This document shows positions 1 through 7,816 of a stretch of DNA of 64,000 nt, one piece after another; position 1 is the first letter of the stretch; each line of letters starts with the position of its first letter. Below the pieces are notes generated by a model that was not told the origin of the DNA, did not search any database, and saw only the letters and a program-made list of their open reading frames with translations. Source of the stretch: an uncultured Ignavibacteria bacterium. Lineage in GTDB: Bacteria; Bacteroidota; Ignavibacteria; Tepidaquicellales; OLB5. Location: contig CALMYL010000004.1 in the NCBI GenBank assembly GCA_937873695.1, positions 1 to 64,000 on the forward strand, read 5' to 3'. Both the position numbers and the translations under genes were made by a program.

Positions 1-365
1 TCCACCCTCCCGCCTGCGGCGGGATGCTCTAACCACTTATTGTTTAAATAAGTGGGCCAGGGAGGATTTGAACCTCCCACCCTCCCGCCTTCGGCGGGAT
101 GCTCTAACCAGCTTATTGTTTAAATAAGTTAGCGGGGATTTGATTCTTCCACCCTCCCGCCTGCGGCGGGATGCTCTAACCACTTATTGTCTAGATAAGT
201 TAGCGGGGATTTGATTCGTCCACCCTCCCGCCTGCGGCGCTATGCTCTAACCACTTATTGTCTAGATAAGTTAGCGGGGATTTGATCCATCCACCCTCCC
301 GCCTGCGGCGGGATGCTCTAACCACTTATTGTTTAAATAAGTGGGCCAGGGAGGATTTGAACCTC
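1..365. repeat. tandem array of five tRNA-like units
   Basis: Five units begin with the string ccaccctcccgcc at 2, 77, 149, 220 and 291 (one has ggcgct instead of ggcggg), and the intact tRNA continues the phase with ccacccc at 366. Spacing is 75, 72, 71, 71 and 75 bp, about one tRNA length. Read on the minus strand each unit holds the 3' part of a tRNA D-arm (TGGTTAGAGCA), a GC hairpin CCCGCC-GCA-GGCGGG where the anticodon arm should be, and a T-arm. The acceptor 5' strand and D-stem 5' strand are replaced by a hairpin CTTATTTAAACAATAAG or its TCTAGA variant. Two units carry the same T-arm and acceptor end as the intact tRNA; three carry a different one (ATCAAATCCCCGCTAA). The array runs off the left edge. 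Confidence 0.85.
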
Positions 366-415
366 CCACCCCGCGCTTATAAGGCGCGTGCTCTAACCAC
401 CTGAGCTACTGGCCC
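342..415 (-). tRNA. tRNA-Ile with anticodon UAU
   Basis: A complete cloverleaf can be drawn on the minus strand. The acceptor GGGCCAG pairs with CTGGCCC. The D-stem is GCTC/GAGC. The anticodon stem CGCGC/GCGCG encloses the seven-base loop CTTATAA, so positions 34-36 are TAT. The variable loop is GGGTG, the T-stem GGAGG/CCTCC with loop TTCAAAT, and the discriminator is A; CCA is not encoded. Anticodon UAU would read AUA isoleucine codons. Most bacteria read AUA with a lysidine-modified CAU tRNA, so this identity is unusual. The gene ends exactly where the tRNA-like array begins, and its 5' part also occurs in the repeat at 842-1045. Confidence 0.88.
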
Positions 416-606
416 AGTAGTTCAGAAGGAAACAACCTGTATTTAAAGACTCTTTATATACAGCCTGTTTTATAGAGCAATTTGATGCGCCTGATGATTG
501 GCGGGTGATCTACTTAAAGATTGACCCTAAAAACTATTTAAAGAACGAAATCTATTTTACTATCTTCGAGAAATCTTCTGATTCCCCGATGCTTAATCTT
601 TTTTTC
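403..606. repeat. 204-bp direct repeat, copy A
   Basis: This stretch matches 842-1045 at a constant offset of 439 bp with only a handful of substitutions. It contains the first bases of the tRNA (5' end at 415), about 120 bp of spacer, and the last codons of the GIY-YIG gene. The homology stops inside the coding region at 606. The two copies flank the intact GIY-YIG gene, so a tRNA plus nuclease-gene unit appears to have been duplicated and then partly deleted. Confidence 0.9.
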
Positions 607-789
607 TAAAGCCAAAGCGGATCTTCTTTCCGGAAGTTCTGTACTCCAAACAAGAACCCAATCCTTAGCCTTACCTGTATACTTATTTTTATTTGAAACG
701 TGACCTTTTAGTCTATCTTCAATATTTGAAGTCTCACCAGCATAGAATCTGTTAAGCTTCTTACTGTAAATTATATAAACATAATGCAT
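538..789 (-). CDS. small GIY-YIG nuclease-like protein (UPF0213/COG2827 type)
   Basis: The protein has 83 residues and consists of one GIY-YIG domain. The GIY strand appears as YVYIIYS (residues 3-9) and the YIG strand as FYAGET, followed by the R of the family helix (ERRS/DRLKGH) and a C-terminal basic helix around EKKIKHRG. The length is normal for these stand-alone domains, which are related to URI endonucleases and whose cellular role is unknown. The ATG at 789 lies seven bases from the truncated end of a degenerate tRNA. The downstream part is duplicated at 977-1045. Its position between direct repeats and next to a tRNA suggests a mobile or recombination-prone unit. Nuclease activity is inferred from the family only. 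Confidence 0.75.
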   Translation of the reverse strand: MHYVYIIYSKKLNRFYAGETSNIEDRLKGHVSNKNKYTGKAKDWVLVWSTELPERRSALALEKKIKHRGIRRFLEDSKIDFVL

Positions 790-795
790 ATTTTA

Positions 796-854
796 TGAAC
801 CTCCCACCCTCCCGCCTGCGGCGGGATGCCAATCTACCTAAGAGCTACTGGCCC
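796..854 (-). pseudogene. degenerate tRNA remnant
   Basis: Read on the minus strand this begins with GGGCCAGTAGCTC, identical to the 5' end of the intact tRNA at 342-415. It then degenerates in the D-arm and carries the same GC hairpin (CCCGCC-GCA-GGCGGG) as the array units in place of the anticodon arm. It ends abruptly inside the T-loop (GGAGGTTCA). The acceptor 3' strand is missing, so it cannot fold as a tRNA. The start codon of the GIY-YIG gene follows almost at once. Confidence 0.75.
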
Positions 855-1045
855 AGTAGTTCAGAAGGAAACAACCTGTATTTAAGGACTCTTTATATAC
901 AGTCTGTTTTATAGAGCAATTTGTTGCACCTGATGATTGGCGGGTGATCTACTTAAAGATTGACCCTAAAAACTATTTAAAGAACGAAATCTATTATACT
1001 ATCTTCGAGAAATCTTCTGATTCCCCGATTCTTAATCTTTTTTTC
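842..1045. repeat. 204-bp direct repeat, copy B
   Basis: Second copy of the sequence at 403-606. It carries the 5' end of a tRNA copy (854) and the 3' end of a GIY-YIG gene copy, with scattered point differences such as aag/agg, gatgcg/gttgca and tttta/ttata. It lies directly downstream of fusA. Confidence 0.9.
977..1045 (-). pseudogene. 3' fragment of a second GIY-YIG gene
   Basis: On the minus strand this encodes a tail KKIKNRGIRRFLEDSIIDF that aligns with the last residues of the intact GIY-YIG protein (KKIKHRGIRRFLEDSKIDF), with a few replacements. Everything upstream of the KKK run is absent, because the direct repeat ends at 1045. It is a truncated copy without a start. Confidence 0.75.
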
Positions 1046-1105
1046 AAACCTGCTAACTTCATCTAATCTAAAAACAGAGACCCTTCACTTCGTTCAGGAT
1101 TTGAA

Positions 1106-3202
1106 TTAAGCTCCGACTGTTTCTTTACCTTTGTACTTCTCTATTATCTGTTCGGCAATTGATTTAGGCACTTCTTCATAATGTGAAGTTTCCATATTAT
1201 ATAAAGCTCTGCCCTGCGTCATTGAGCGCATTGATGTTGCGTAACCAAACATTTCCGAAAGCGGAACCATTGCGCGGATAACCTGCGCGTCAGCGCGCTG
1301 GTTCATACCTTCAATTTTTCCCCTGCGAGAGCTCAGGTCACCCATTATATCACCCATGTATTCATCGGGAGTTATAACTTCAACCTTCATAATAGGCTCA
1401 AGAATAACCGGACCTGCTTTTAAAGCGCCCGCTTTAAACGCCATAGAACCTGCAATCTTAAATGCCATTTCAGATGAGTCAACATCATGGAATGAACCAT
1501 CAAACAATGTGGCCTTAACATCTTCAACGGGGTAACCGGCAAGAACACCATTTTTCATGGCTTCTTCAATTCCATGCTCTACCGGTTTTATAAATTCCTT
1601 CGGAATTGCACCGCCGACGATCTTATTTTCGAATATAAATCCTTTGCCTTTTTCATTCGGTTCAATTGTGATCCAGACATGACCAAACTGACCTTTACCG
1701 CCGGATTGCCTGATGAATTTGCCTTCCTGCTCAACTTTCTTGGTAATGGTCTCTTTGTAAGCAACCTGCGGTTTACCTATATTAGCTTCTACCTTAAATT
1801 CACGTTTCAAACGGTCAACAATAATCTCAAGGTGAAGCTCACCCATACCGGCTAGAATTGTCTGACCGGTTTCTTCATTGGTTGATATGCGAAGGGTAGG
1901 ATCCTCGTCTGCAAGCTTTCCAAGTGATTCCGACAATCTATCCTGATCAGCCTTGGTTTTAGGCTCAATAGCAATAGAAATAACCGGGTCAGGGAATGTC
2001 ATCCTTTCAAGTATGATAGGATCGCCTTCATCGCATAACGTATCGCCTGTTTTGGTATTTTTTAAACCGATAGCTGCAGCAATATCACCTGCGTATACTT
2101 CTTCAATATCCTCGCGGTGATTGGCATGCATCTGAAGGAGCCTTCCGACTCTTTCTTTTTTTCCCGAAACAGGATTATAGGTATATGAACCTGATTTCAA
2201 TACCCCAGAGTAAACCCTGAAGAATGTCAGTTTACCTACAAAAGGATCGGTCATAATTTTGAATGCAAGAGATGAAAACTTCTCATCATCCGATACATTC
2301 CTTGTAATATGATCATCGGTATGAATATGGTGACCCCATACCTCACCGATATCCTTTGGTGTAGGCATATAATCAATAACAGAATCAAGAAGAGTCTGCA
2401 CACCCTTGTTCTTAAATGATGAACCGCAAAGAACCGGGATGATCTTTACCTTTAATGTAGCTTCTCTTAATACTCTCTTGATCTCGGCTTCGGTAATTTC
2501 CTGGCCGTCTAAAAACTTATTCAATAATGTATCGTCAACTTCACTTACTGATTCAAGAAGTTTAAGACGGTACTCATTAGCTTTTTCAACAAGTGATGCA
2601 GGGATCTCCTGTTCTTCCCAGGTCTGCCCCAGTGTATCAGCATTATAGATAAGAGCTTTCATCCTGATAAGATCGATCTGCCCAACGAACATTTCGCCCT
2701 GCCCTATAGGCAGCTGCAACGGAACAACGTTTGCTTTCAGTCTTTCTTTCATCATATCAAGCACATGATAAAAATCAGCGCCGGTTCTGTCCATCTTGTT
2801 TACAAACGCAAGCCTTGGAACGCCGTATTTATCAGCCTGTCTCCAAACGGTTTCAGACTGCGGCTCAACACCGCCAACAGCGCAGAACAACGCCACCGCG
2901 CCATCAAGCACGCGTAATGAACGCTCAACCTCAGCGGTAAAATCTACGTGTCCGGGTGTATCAATAATATTGATCCTGTGATCTTTCCAGAAACATGTTG
3001 TAGCGGCGCTGGTAATTGTGATACCGCGCTCTTTTTCCTGTTCCATCCAGTCCATCGTAGCTGCACCTTCATGAACTTCGCCCATTCTGTGCAAACGTCC
3101 GGTGTAGTACAGTATCCTCTCTGTGGTCGTGGTCTTTCCGGCATCAATGTGAGCCATAATACCGATATTTCTTGTCTTATCTAATGTTACTTTTCTGGCC
3201 AT
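1106..3202 (-). CDS. fusA: elongation factor G
   Basis: At 698 residues this is a full-length translational GTPase that drives ribosome translocation. The G1 loop AHIDAGKTT (residues 17-25), the G3 motif DTPGHVDF (about 81-88) and the G4 motif NKMD (about 135) are all present, followed by the domain II-V segments typical of EF-G, including GELHLE and the domain IV HDVDSSE region. It is the last gene of the rpsL-rpsG-fusA operon, 105 bp after rpsG. A hairpin with a U-run lies between rpsG and fusA and may set its relative level. No tuf or rpsJ follows; the tRNA/GIY-YIG repeat region does. Confidence 0.98.
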   Translation of the reverse strand: MARKVTLDKTRNIGIMAHIDAGKTTTTERILYYTGRLHRMGEVHEGAATMDWMEQEKERGITITSAATTCFWKDHRINIIDTPGHVDFTAEVERSLRVLDGAVALFCAVGGVEPQSETVWRQADKYGVPRLAFVNKMDRTGADFYHVLDMMKERLKANVVPLQLPIGQGEMFVGQIDLIRMKALIYNADTLGQTWEEQEIPASLVEKANEYRLKLLESVSEVDDTLLNKFLDGQEITEAEIKRVLREATLKVKIIPVLCGSSFKNKGVQTLLDSVIDYMPTPKDIGEVWGHHIHTDDHITRNVSDDEKFSSLAFKIMTDPFVGKLTFFRVYSGVLKSGSYTYNPVSGKKERVGRLLQMHANHREDIEEVYAGDIAAAIGLKNTKTGDTLCDEGDPIILERMTFPDPVISIAIEPKTKADQDRLSESLGKLADEDPTLRISTNEETGQTILAGMGELHLEIIVDRLKREFKVEANIGKPQVAYKETITKKVEQEGKFIRQSGGKGQFGHVWITIEPNEKGKGFIFENKIVGGAIPKEFIKPVEHGIEEAMKNGVLAGYPVEDVKATLFDGSFHDVDSSEMAFKIAGSMAFKAGALKAGPVILEPIMKVEVITPDEYMGDIMGDLSSRRGKIEGMNQRADAQVIRAMVPLSEMFGYATSMRSMTQGRALYNMETSHYEEVPKSIAEQIIEKYKGKETVGA

Positions 3203-3256
3203 TAAAACTTATATGCTTTCTATTATTTTTTTATCTTAAAGAACTTTGAAACAAAT

Positions 3257-3288
3257 TAAAAAAGAATCCATTCTTAACGGATCCTTCA
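3257..3288 (-). terminator. hairpin with U-run between rpsG and fusA
   Basis: On the minus strand AAGGATCC pairs with GGATTCTT around a nine-base loop and is followed by a run of T. It lies inside the str operon, so it would act as a partial terminator or attenuator, or mark a processing site, rather than as an operon end. Confidence 0.5.
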
Positions 3289-3307
3289 CTGCTCTGAAAA
3301 CCATTTA

Positions 3308-3775
3308 TTACCACCTGAAATGCGCGAAAGCTTTATTAGCTTCAGCCATACGGTGAACGTCTTCTTTTTTCTTCACGGCGCTGCCTTCGTTGTTGGCAGC
3401 TGACATAAGCTCGCCTGCGAGTTTTTCAGCCATTGATTTGCCGGCTTTAGCCCTTGCGTAAGTAAGTATCCATTTTATTGCGAGCGCTTTTCTGCGTTCG
3501 GGCCTTACTTCCGTAGGCACCTGGTAGTTTGAACCACCCACTCTTCTTGAGCGTACTTCAAGTGAAGGCTCAACATTGTGAATAGCCTTTTTGAATATTT
3601 CAACAGGCTCAGCGTTCAGCTTTTCTTTTATGATCTCAAATGCATCGTAAACAACTCTTTCAGCTTTCTGCTTAAGGCCGTCATACATTATACAATTTAT
3701 GAATCTGCCGACAAGTACATCTGAATATATCCTGTCAGTACCTCTTTGTCTTTTATTTGCTGTTCTTTTTCTCAA
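3308..3775 (-). CDS. rpsG: 30S ribosomal protein S7
   Basis: The protein has 155 residues, the normal length for S7, which nucleates assembly of the 30S head and contacts the E and P sites. The N-terminus MRKRTANKR, the segment VGGSNYQVPTEV and the C-terminal HRMAEANKAFAHFRW are characteristic of the family. It sits between rpsL (53 bp upstream) and fusA in the conserved str operon order. Confidence 0.98.
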   Translation of the reverse strand: MRKRTANKRQRGTDRIYSDVLVGRFINCIMYDGLKQKAERVVYDAFEIIKEKLNAEPVEIFKKAIHNVEPSLEVRSRRVGGSNYQVPTEVRPERRKALAIKWILTYARAKAGKSMAEKLAGELMSAANNEGSAVKKKEDVHRMAEANKAFAHFRW

Positions 3776-3828
3776 ATCGCTTTATATATATAATTTATTT
3801 TTATTCCAGTTTGAATTTTGGATCAGGA

Positions 3829-4212
3829 CTACTTGCCGCCCGATTTAGCTTTCTTGGCGCCGTATTTTGAACGCGCCTGTTTCCTGTCAGCAACTCCGCT
3901 TGAATCAACCGCACCTCTTACAATGTGGTATCTTACACCCGGAAGATCTTTTACTCTGCCTCCGCGGATAAGAACAATTGAATGCTCCTGAAGGTTATGA
4001 CCTTCACCCGGAATGTATGCGGTAACTTCCATACCGTTACTTAAGCGTACCCTTGCAACTTTTCTTAAAGCTGAATTAGGTTTCTTTGGTGTTGTTGTAT
4101 ATACTCTTGTACATACTCCTCTTTTTTGAGGCGATGATTCAAGAGCCGGTGATTTGCTTTTGAACTTTAAAACTTTTCTTCCTTTGCGGACGAGCTGATT
4201 AATTGTTGGCAC
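3829..4212 (-). CDS. rpsL: 30S ribosomal protein S12
   Basis: The 127-residue S12 lies at the decoding centre. The [10 protein letters not shown] loop and the [11 protein letters not shown] loop are intact. Both carry lysine at the positions where streptomycin resistance mutations arise (the K43 and K88 equivalents), so the protein is of the unmutated type. The Asp of KDLPG is the residue methylthiolated by RimO in bacteria that have it. It is the first gene of the operon, about 120 bp downstream of a TAnnTTTG-type promoter element. Confidence 0.98.
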   Translation of the reverse strand: MPTINQLVRKGRKVLKFKSKSPALESSPQKRGVCTRVYTTTPKKPNSALRKVARVRLSNGMEVTAYIPGEGHNLQEHSIVLIRGGRVKDLPGVRYHIVRGAVDSSGVADRKQARSKYGAKKAKSGGK

Positions 4213-4331
4213 GTAATATTCCTACCTTAGTCTTAATTTACTAAATAAATTTCTGCGCTCATTTATCCCGGCCTAAACATAACTTGCCTTTGCCGGTGAT
4301 GTTGGATGAGCGGCATTATTATTAGAAACTA

Positions 4332-4339
4332 CAAAATTA
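4332..4339 (-). promoter_or_regulatory. -7 element of the str operon
   Basis: The plus-strand string caaaatta is the reverse complement of TAATTTTG, which fits the Bacteroidota/Ignavibacteriota -7 consensus TAnnTTTG. It lies 120 bp upstream of rpsL and implies a leader of roughly 110 nt. No clear TTTG -33 element accompanies it. Confidence 0.45.
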
Positions 4340-4492
4340 GCGATTTTTTACGAAATAGTCAAGTTAGGGAATGATGGGATTAATAGTAATAGCCTTATTT
4401 AACTAATTAATACAGGTATTCAGCGGATTTTCATCAAATCCGCACAAATCCCGCAAAAAATGCTCTATTCATGGCAATAATACGATACCTTA

Positions 4493-4969
4493 CTAATAAA
4501 ATTGAACATCACCGTAATACCGGCAATATTCTCCTCCCTCCGGAAAGCGTTTTGAACGAATAATGAACCTGAAAACTCCGCTGAATATGAAATGTTCACT
4601 GGCGGTAAACTTTACAGCATATACTCCAACGTTCAGAACCTGGTCTCTGATAAATACCGAAGTATCCCCGTTTGTTTTCAAATACATCAGGCTGATGGTA
4701 TCCTGTTCAGGCAACTGGAATCTTAAATTCACAGTATCATTTGCAGGATTGGGATAAGCAGGATTAAACCTGAACAGCGTATTTGAATTACTGCACCAGT
4801 CAGTCGTATCACCCCCAAGCACATTGCCGAATATATCGGTGTGCGTTATTGTTGGATCAATAATGAGCACACTGCCGCTGCCTGGTTTGTTTATATCATC
4901 ATCGGTGCAAGATGCAATAAACAGCGAAATGAGAATTAAGGGTACCAAGGTTAATTTTAAGAATTTCAT
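4493..4969 (-). CDS. lipoprotein with a degenerate T9SS-like beta domain
   Basis: The 158-residue protein starts with a lipoprotein signal whose lipobox is IASC (Cys at about 21), followed by an acidic DDD stretch. From about residue 70 it contains AYPNPANDTVNLRFQLPEQ, which resembles the start of the 'YPNPFNP' C-terminal sorting and FlgD-like beta fold found in type IX cargo of these bacteria. The rest of the fold is atypical and the protein ends in a Cys/Tyr-rich tail. It starts two bases after the stop of the gene at 4972-5907, so the two are co-transcribed. Its function is unknown. Confidence 0.7.
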   Translation of the reverse strand: MKFLKLTLVPLILISLFIASCTDDDINKPGSGSVLIIDPTITHTDIFGNVLGGDTTDWCSNSNTLFRFNPAYPNPANDTVNLRFQLPEQDTISLMYLKTNGDTSVFIRDQVLNVGVYAVKFTASEHFIFSGVFRFIIRSKRFPEGGEYCRYYGDVQFY

Positions 4970-4971
4970 TT

Positions 4972-5907
4972 TTATTGATTTAATTTAAGAAAGTACTCAA
5001 TTTCACTGGATAATCTTGTATCAGGATGCTTTTTTTTAAGTTCTCCCAATTCAATCAAAACTGATTGTTTCGTTCCCTCATTCTTAATAAACGCGTCATT
5101 GTAGTGCCATATGTGAGATCTGCTTAAGTAATCATCAGGAAAACTATCCATAAACATATACAACTCTCCTGCTATTTTATCGAAGTCATTTTGCGGATAA
5201 AAATAACTCAGGCTGATGAATCTGCTAAAGGCTTCTTTATAATATCGGCTTTGAGTTACTTCAGGAAGTAACTGTAAAAAAGCCGCCTTCTTTTTATTGG
5301 CTTTCTCGATATCGTAATCCTGCATATCATAAATTTCCTGCAGCCTGCTCAAAACCAATGCCTCCGATTCATGAGGTAAAACAACATTAAAGTAGATGTA
5401 GTTTGATCGAATTACATTCTTTGAATCAGGCTCATACTTTTTTATACATAAAGAATAAGAATCAGGCTCAAAAATATTCCATAACCCAAATACGGTCTTC
5501 TCATTCATTGCACTTTCGTTCCCATAAACGCTTCTCAACTCAAAATAAAATGTCTTCTTTTCTCCGGGCAGAAAAATGCTGTACGTTCTTTTGCCAAAAC
5601 ATCCAATTAGACCTTTATACTCCATACCGCCGCCCGATCCCTTATTGATAATAACATTCGGAAGCAGTTCACCTTCATAAAGATCTGCAATAGAATCAAC
5701 TTTATTACTTTCATTAACTACTCTCACCGTAAGCCAAACAGGCTCACCATAGAAATAGTAATTAGTATCAAGGCTTATATAAATTTTGATATATGACTCA
5801 GTAATTACAGAACATTCCTCAGATATTGGATGTTTATCAAACATAACGGGTTCACAGTAGATGAGTGAATGAATGGCTAAAAATATTTTTAATACTAAGG
5901 CTTTCAT
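4972..5907 (-). CDS. secreted protein of unknown function
   Basis: A 311-residue protein with a short hydrophobic N-terminus (about 1-18) consistent with export. The first half is rich in beta strands and aromatic residues (SLDTNYYFYGEPVWLTVRVVNES), as in an Ig-like or 'alternative macroglobulin-like' module. The second half is helical with repeated Tyr/Phe and could be TPR-like. No catalytic motif was recognised. It forms a two-gene unit with the lipoprotein gene at 4493-4969. A divergent promoter for the HtrA-type gene lies about 60 bp upstream. Confidence 0.65.
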   Translation of the reverse strand: MKALVLKIFLAIHSLIYCEPVMFDKHPISEECSVITESYIKIYISLDTNYYFYGEPVWLTVRVVNESNKVDSIADLYEGELLPNVIINKGSGGGMEYKGLIGCFGKRTYSIFLPGEKKTFYFELRSVYGNESAMNEKTVFGLWNIFEPDSYSLCIKKYEPDSKNVIRSNYIYFNVVLPHESEALVLSRLQEIYDMQDYDIEKANKKKAAFLQLLPEVTQSRYYKEAFSRFISLSYFYPQNDFDKIAGELYMFMDSFPDDYLSRSHIWHYNDAFIKNEGTKQSVLIELGELKKKHPDTRLSSEIEYFLKLNQ

Positions 5908-5970
5908 GGTATTTACACTGTAAATATAATAAATATTTAGCGCATTATAAATGTTGAATTAATTTTATTG

Positions 5971-6000
5971 TTTGTAAATCAACAATTTTCATTATATTTG
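5971..6000 (+). promoter_or_regulatory. promoter of the HtrA-TPR gene
   Basis: A TTTG (5971-5974) and a perfect TAnnTTTG (tatatttg, 5993-6000) are separated by 18 bp. This is the clearest -33/-7 pair of the Bacteroidota type in the window. The start codon follows 21 bp downstream, with GGAGG in between. Confidence 0.7.
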
Positions 6001-6021
6001 CTTAATTGTTAACGGAGGCAA

Positions 6022-7155
6022 ATGCTGCTTAAACATCTCTACATACTTCCCCTTTTGTTTATCCTGGTTTGCGTAAGAACGCTCAGCCAGCAGATTTCAT
6101 CTGATGAATTGACCCCTGATAAGATATTCGAGAAGGTAGATAACTCAATTGTCGTAATAATTGCTTATGATAATTTAGGTAATATGTTCCAGGGCTCAGG
6201 CGTTGTTATAAGCGACGGGATAATTGTAACGAATCACCATGTTTGCAAAGATGCCAGCCGGATAGAGATAAAACACTACGCCAAAGAGATCAAGAATGTT
6301 GAAATATTAAAATCCGATGAAGTAAAGGATTTACTTTTTCTTAAAACCGATGACTTTACTCTTACTCCCATAACATATGGTAACAGCGAAAATTTAAGAT
6401 CCGGGCAAAGGATATATGCGGTAGGTTCGCCGGAAGGCTATGAAAACTCCATTTCAGAAGGTATCGTAAGTGGCTTCAGAACAAATGAGAATAACGTTAA
6501 GCTTGTTCAGATGACCTGCCCCATTACAGACGGCTCTTCAGGAGGTGCGGTTCTGAATGCCCGTGGTGAGCTTATCGGCCTTAGCGTCAGCGGGCAGCAC
6601 GAAGGAGCGCTTTATTTTGCCATCCCCGTAAATGATATACTGGCAATGATAGGGATGGAAAACTCATACGCTGAATTCACCGACCCTGTGAAATACTACG
6701 AAATTGGCACCCAGGCAAATGAGAATAAAAATTACAGGGATGCCGAAGTGTATTTTTCCAAATACATTGAAAAATTCTCAGGCGATGCCACAGCTTATTA
6801 CAAACGCGGTTATGCAAGGTTTAAGCTAAAGGAATACAAACAGGCAATAAAAGATTTTTCAACAGTTCTTGAAAAAAGCGAAACTTCAGAGTCCTTTTTT
6901 TACCGTGGAAATTGCTACTATTCACTAAAAGATTATAAAAACGCTCTGACAGATTATACCAAAGCTCTGGTACAGGAGCCCGATAATTACGATATTTACT
7001 ACAATCGCGGCTATGCAAATTTCAGGCTGAAAAATTACATTGAAGCAGCAAGTGACTGGAATAAAGCAATTGAATTGAACCCTGAATACGAAAGCGAGCT
7101 ATCAGTAAAAATAAAGATCGCGCAGGATGAATCTAATATCAAAAAGACAAAATAA
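6022..7155 (+). CDS. HtrA/trypsin-like serine protease with C-terminal TPR repeats
   Basis: The 377-residue protein has a signal peptide (about 1-22) and a trypsin-fold protease domain (about 32-215). The catalytic triad can be placed: His73 in VTNHHV, Asp103 in KDLLFLK, and Ser173 in GSSGG. Residues about 225-370 form at least three or four TPRs, with AYYKRGYARFKLKEYKQAIKDF and its copies. DegP/HtrA proteins normally carry PDZ domains here; none is visible. The TPRs could select substrates or partners in the periplasm. A good Shine-Dalgarno (GGAGG) and a strong promoter precede it. Its stop overlaps the start of a 34-residue ORF. Confidence 0.85.
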   Translation: MLLKHLYILPLLFILVCVRTLSQQISSDELTPDKIFEKVDNSIVVIIAYDNLGNMFQGSGVVISDGIIVTNHHVCKDASRIEIKHYAKEIKNVEILKSDEVKDLLFLKTDDFTLTPITYGNSENLRSGQRIYAVGSPEGYENSISEGIVSGFRTNENNVKLVQMTCPITDGSSGGAVLNARGELIGLSVSGQHEGALYFAIPVNDILAMIGMENSYAEFTDPVKYYEIGTQANENKNYRDAEVYFSKYIEKFSGDATAYYKRGYARFKLKEYKQAIKDFSTVLEKSETSESFFYRGNCYYSLKDYKNALTDYTKALVQEPDNYDIYYNRGYANFRLKNYIEAASDWNKAIELNPEYESELSVKIKIAQDESNIKKTK

Positions 7156-7259
7156 TGTTCCCTAACAGACTAAGAAGCTCAAACCAATTCTATATTCTGT
7201 TCGGTATATTGATACTTACTGTTATTTTAGTAGGATTATATATAGGATTTCTGAAGTGA
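7155..7259 (+). CDS. 34-residue single-pass membrane peptide
   Basis: The start overlaps the stop of the protease gene (TAATG), which suggests translational coupling. The predicted peptide is MFPNRLRSSNQFYILFGILI and continues as one hydrophobic helix to GFLK at the end. A short basic or polar N-terminus plus one membrane span is the whole protein. A similar 26-residue ORF lies at 10372. Function is unknown; a small accessory subunit of the protease is one possibility. Confidence 0.45.
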   Translation: MFPNRLRSSNQFYILFGILILTVILVGLYIGFLK

Positions 7260-7334
7260 TCCGATCCTGTATATTCATTATTAGATATATAAAATGACCC
7301 TCCCTAGGAATTCTAACCAATTCACGCAACAACC

Positions 7335-7622
7335 ATGCAATTCATATATTTCATAAGGCCGCATAAGGAAAATTTCGCCGAAACTATGACCGAAGAAGAA
7401 GGCAATATTATGGGTACGCATTTTATGTACCTGCAGGAATTGCTTAAAGCGGGAAAGTTAATTTTGGCAGGACCCGAAACAACCGGGAAATTCGGTATTT
7501 CTATAATAGAAACCGAATCGGAAGATGAAGCAAGGGAAATCATGTTGAATGACCCTGCGGTGAAATCTGGCATTGTATCACCCGAATTGTACCCATACCG
7601 CGTTAGCCTGATAAGGAAGTAA
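7335..7622 (+). CDS. YciI-like protein
   Basis: The 95-residue protein matches the YCII-related family in length and pattern: a hydrophobic first strand (FIYFIRP), HFMYLQELLKAGKLILAGP in the middle, and EAREIMLNDPAVKSGIV near the end. These are small ferredoxin-like-fold cytoplasmic proteins; some act as dehalogenase-like or monooxygenase-like enzymes, and most are uncharacterised. It stands alone, converging on msrB with a shared hairpin terminator between them. Confidence 0.8.
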   Translation: MQFIYFIRPHKENFAETMTEEEGNIMGTHFMYLQELLKAGKLILAGPETTGKFGISIIETESEDEAREIMLNDPAVKSGIVSPELYPYRVSLIRK

Positions 7623-7680
7623 TTTTGGAATGCACTGACTGTGTTAGTGCAGGTATCAATGCAGTTGATTCACTTGAAAC
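7623..7680. repeat. dispersed double-hairpin repeat, copy A
   Basis: The stretch contains GCACTGACTGTGTTAGTGC followed by ATCAATGCAGTTGAT, two adjacent hairpins. Related sequence occurs at 47001-47068 and 47746-47801. Confidence 0.6.
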
Positions 7681-7737
7681 TTCTCTAAAGCCCTTCACAC
7701 AGAAAATAGTATTCATAAAGCAAAGCCAACAATAAAA

Positions 7738-7764
7738 AAGCACAGTTAAAATTCCACTGTGCTT
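7738..7764. terminator. bidirectional terminator between yciI-like gene and msrB
   Basis: AAGCACAGT and ACTGTGCTT form a nine-base stem around a short loop. An A-run precedes it and a T-run follows it, so it can end transcription from both converging genes. Confidence 0.8.
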
Positions 7765-7816
7765 AAATTTTTAATTCGAGATAACCGATTACATACCACT
7801 CCTACTCAACAACAAG

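Noticed and set aside
1-365. CRISPR array
   Set aside because: The repeat period equals tRNA length, the whole unit is conserved rather than a 25-40 bp repeat with unique spacers, and the units contain tRNA parts. No cas gene is near.
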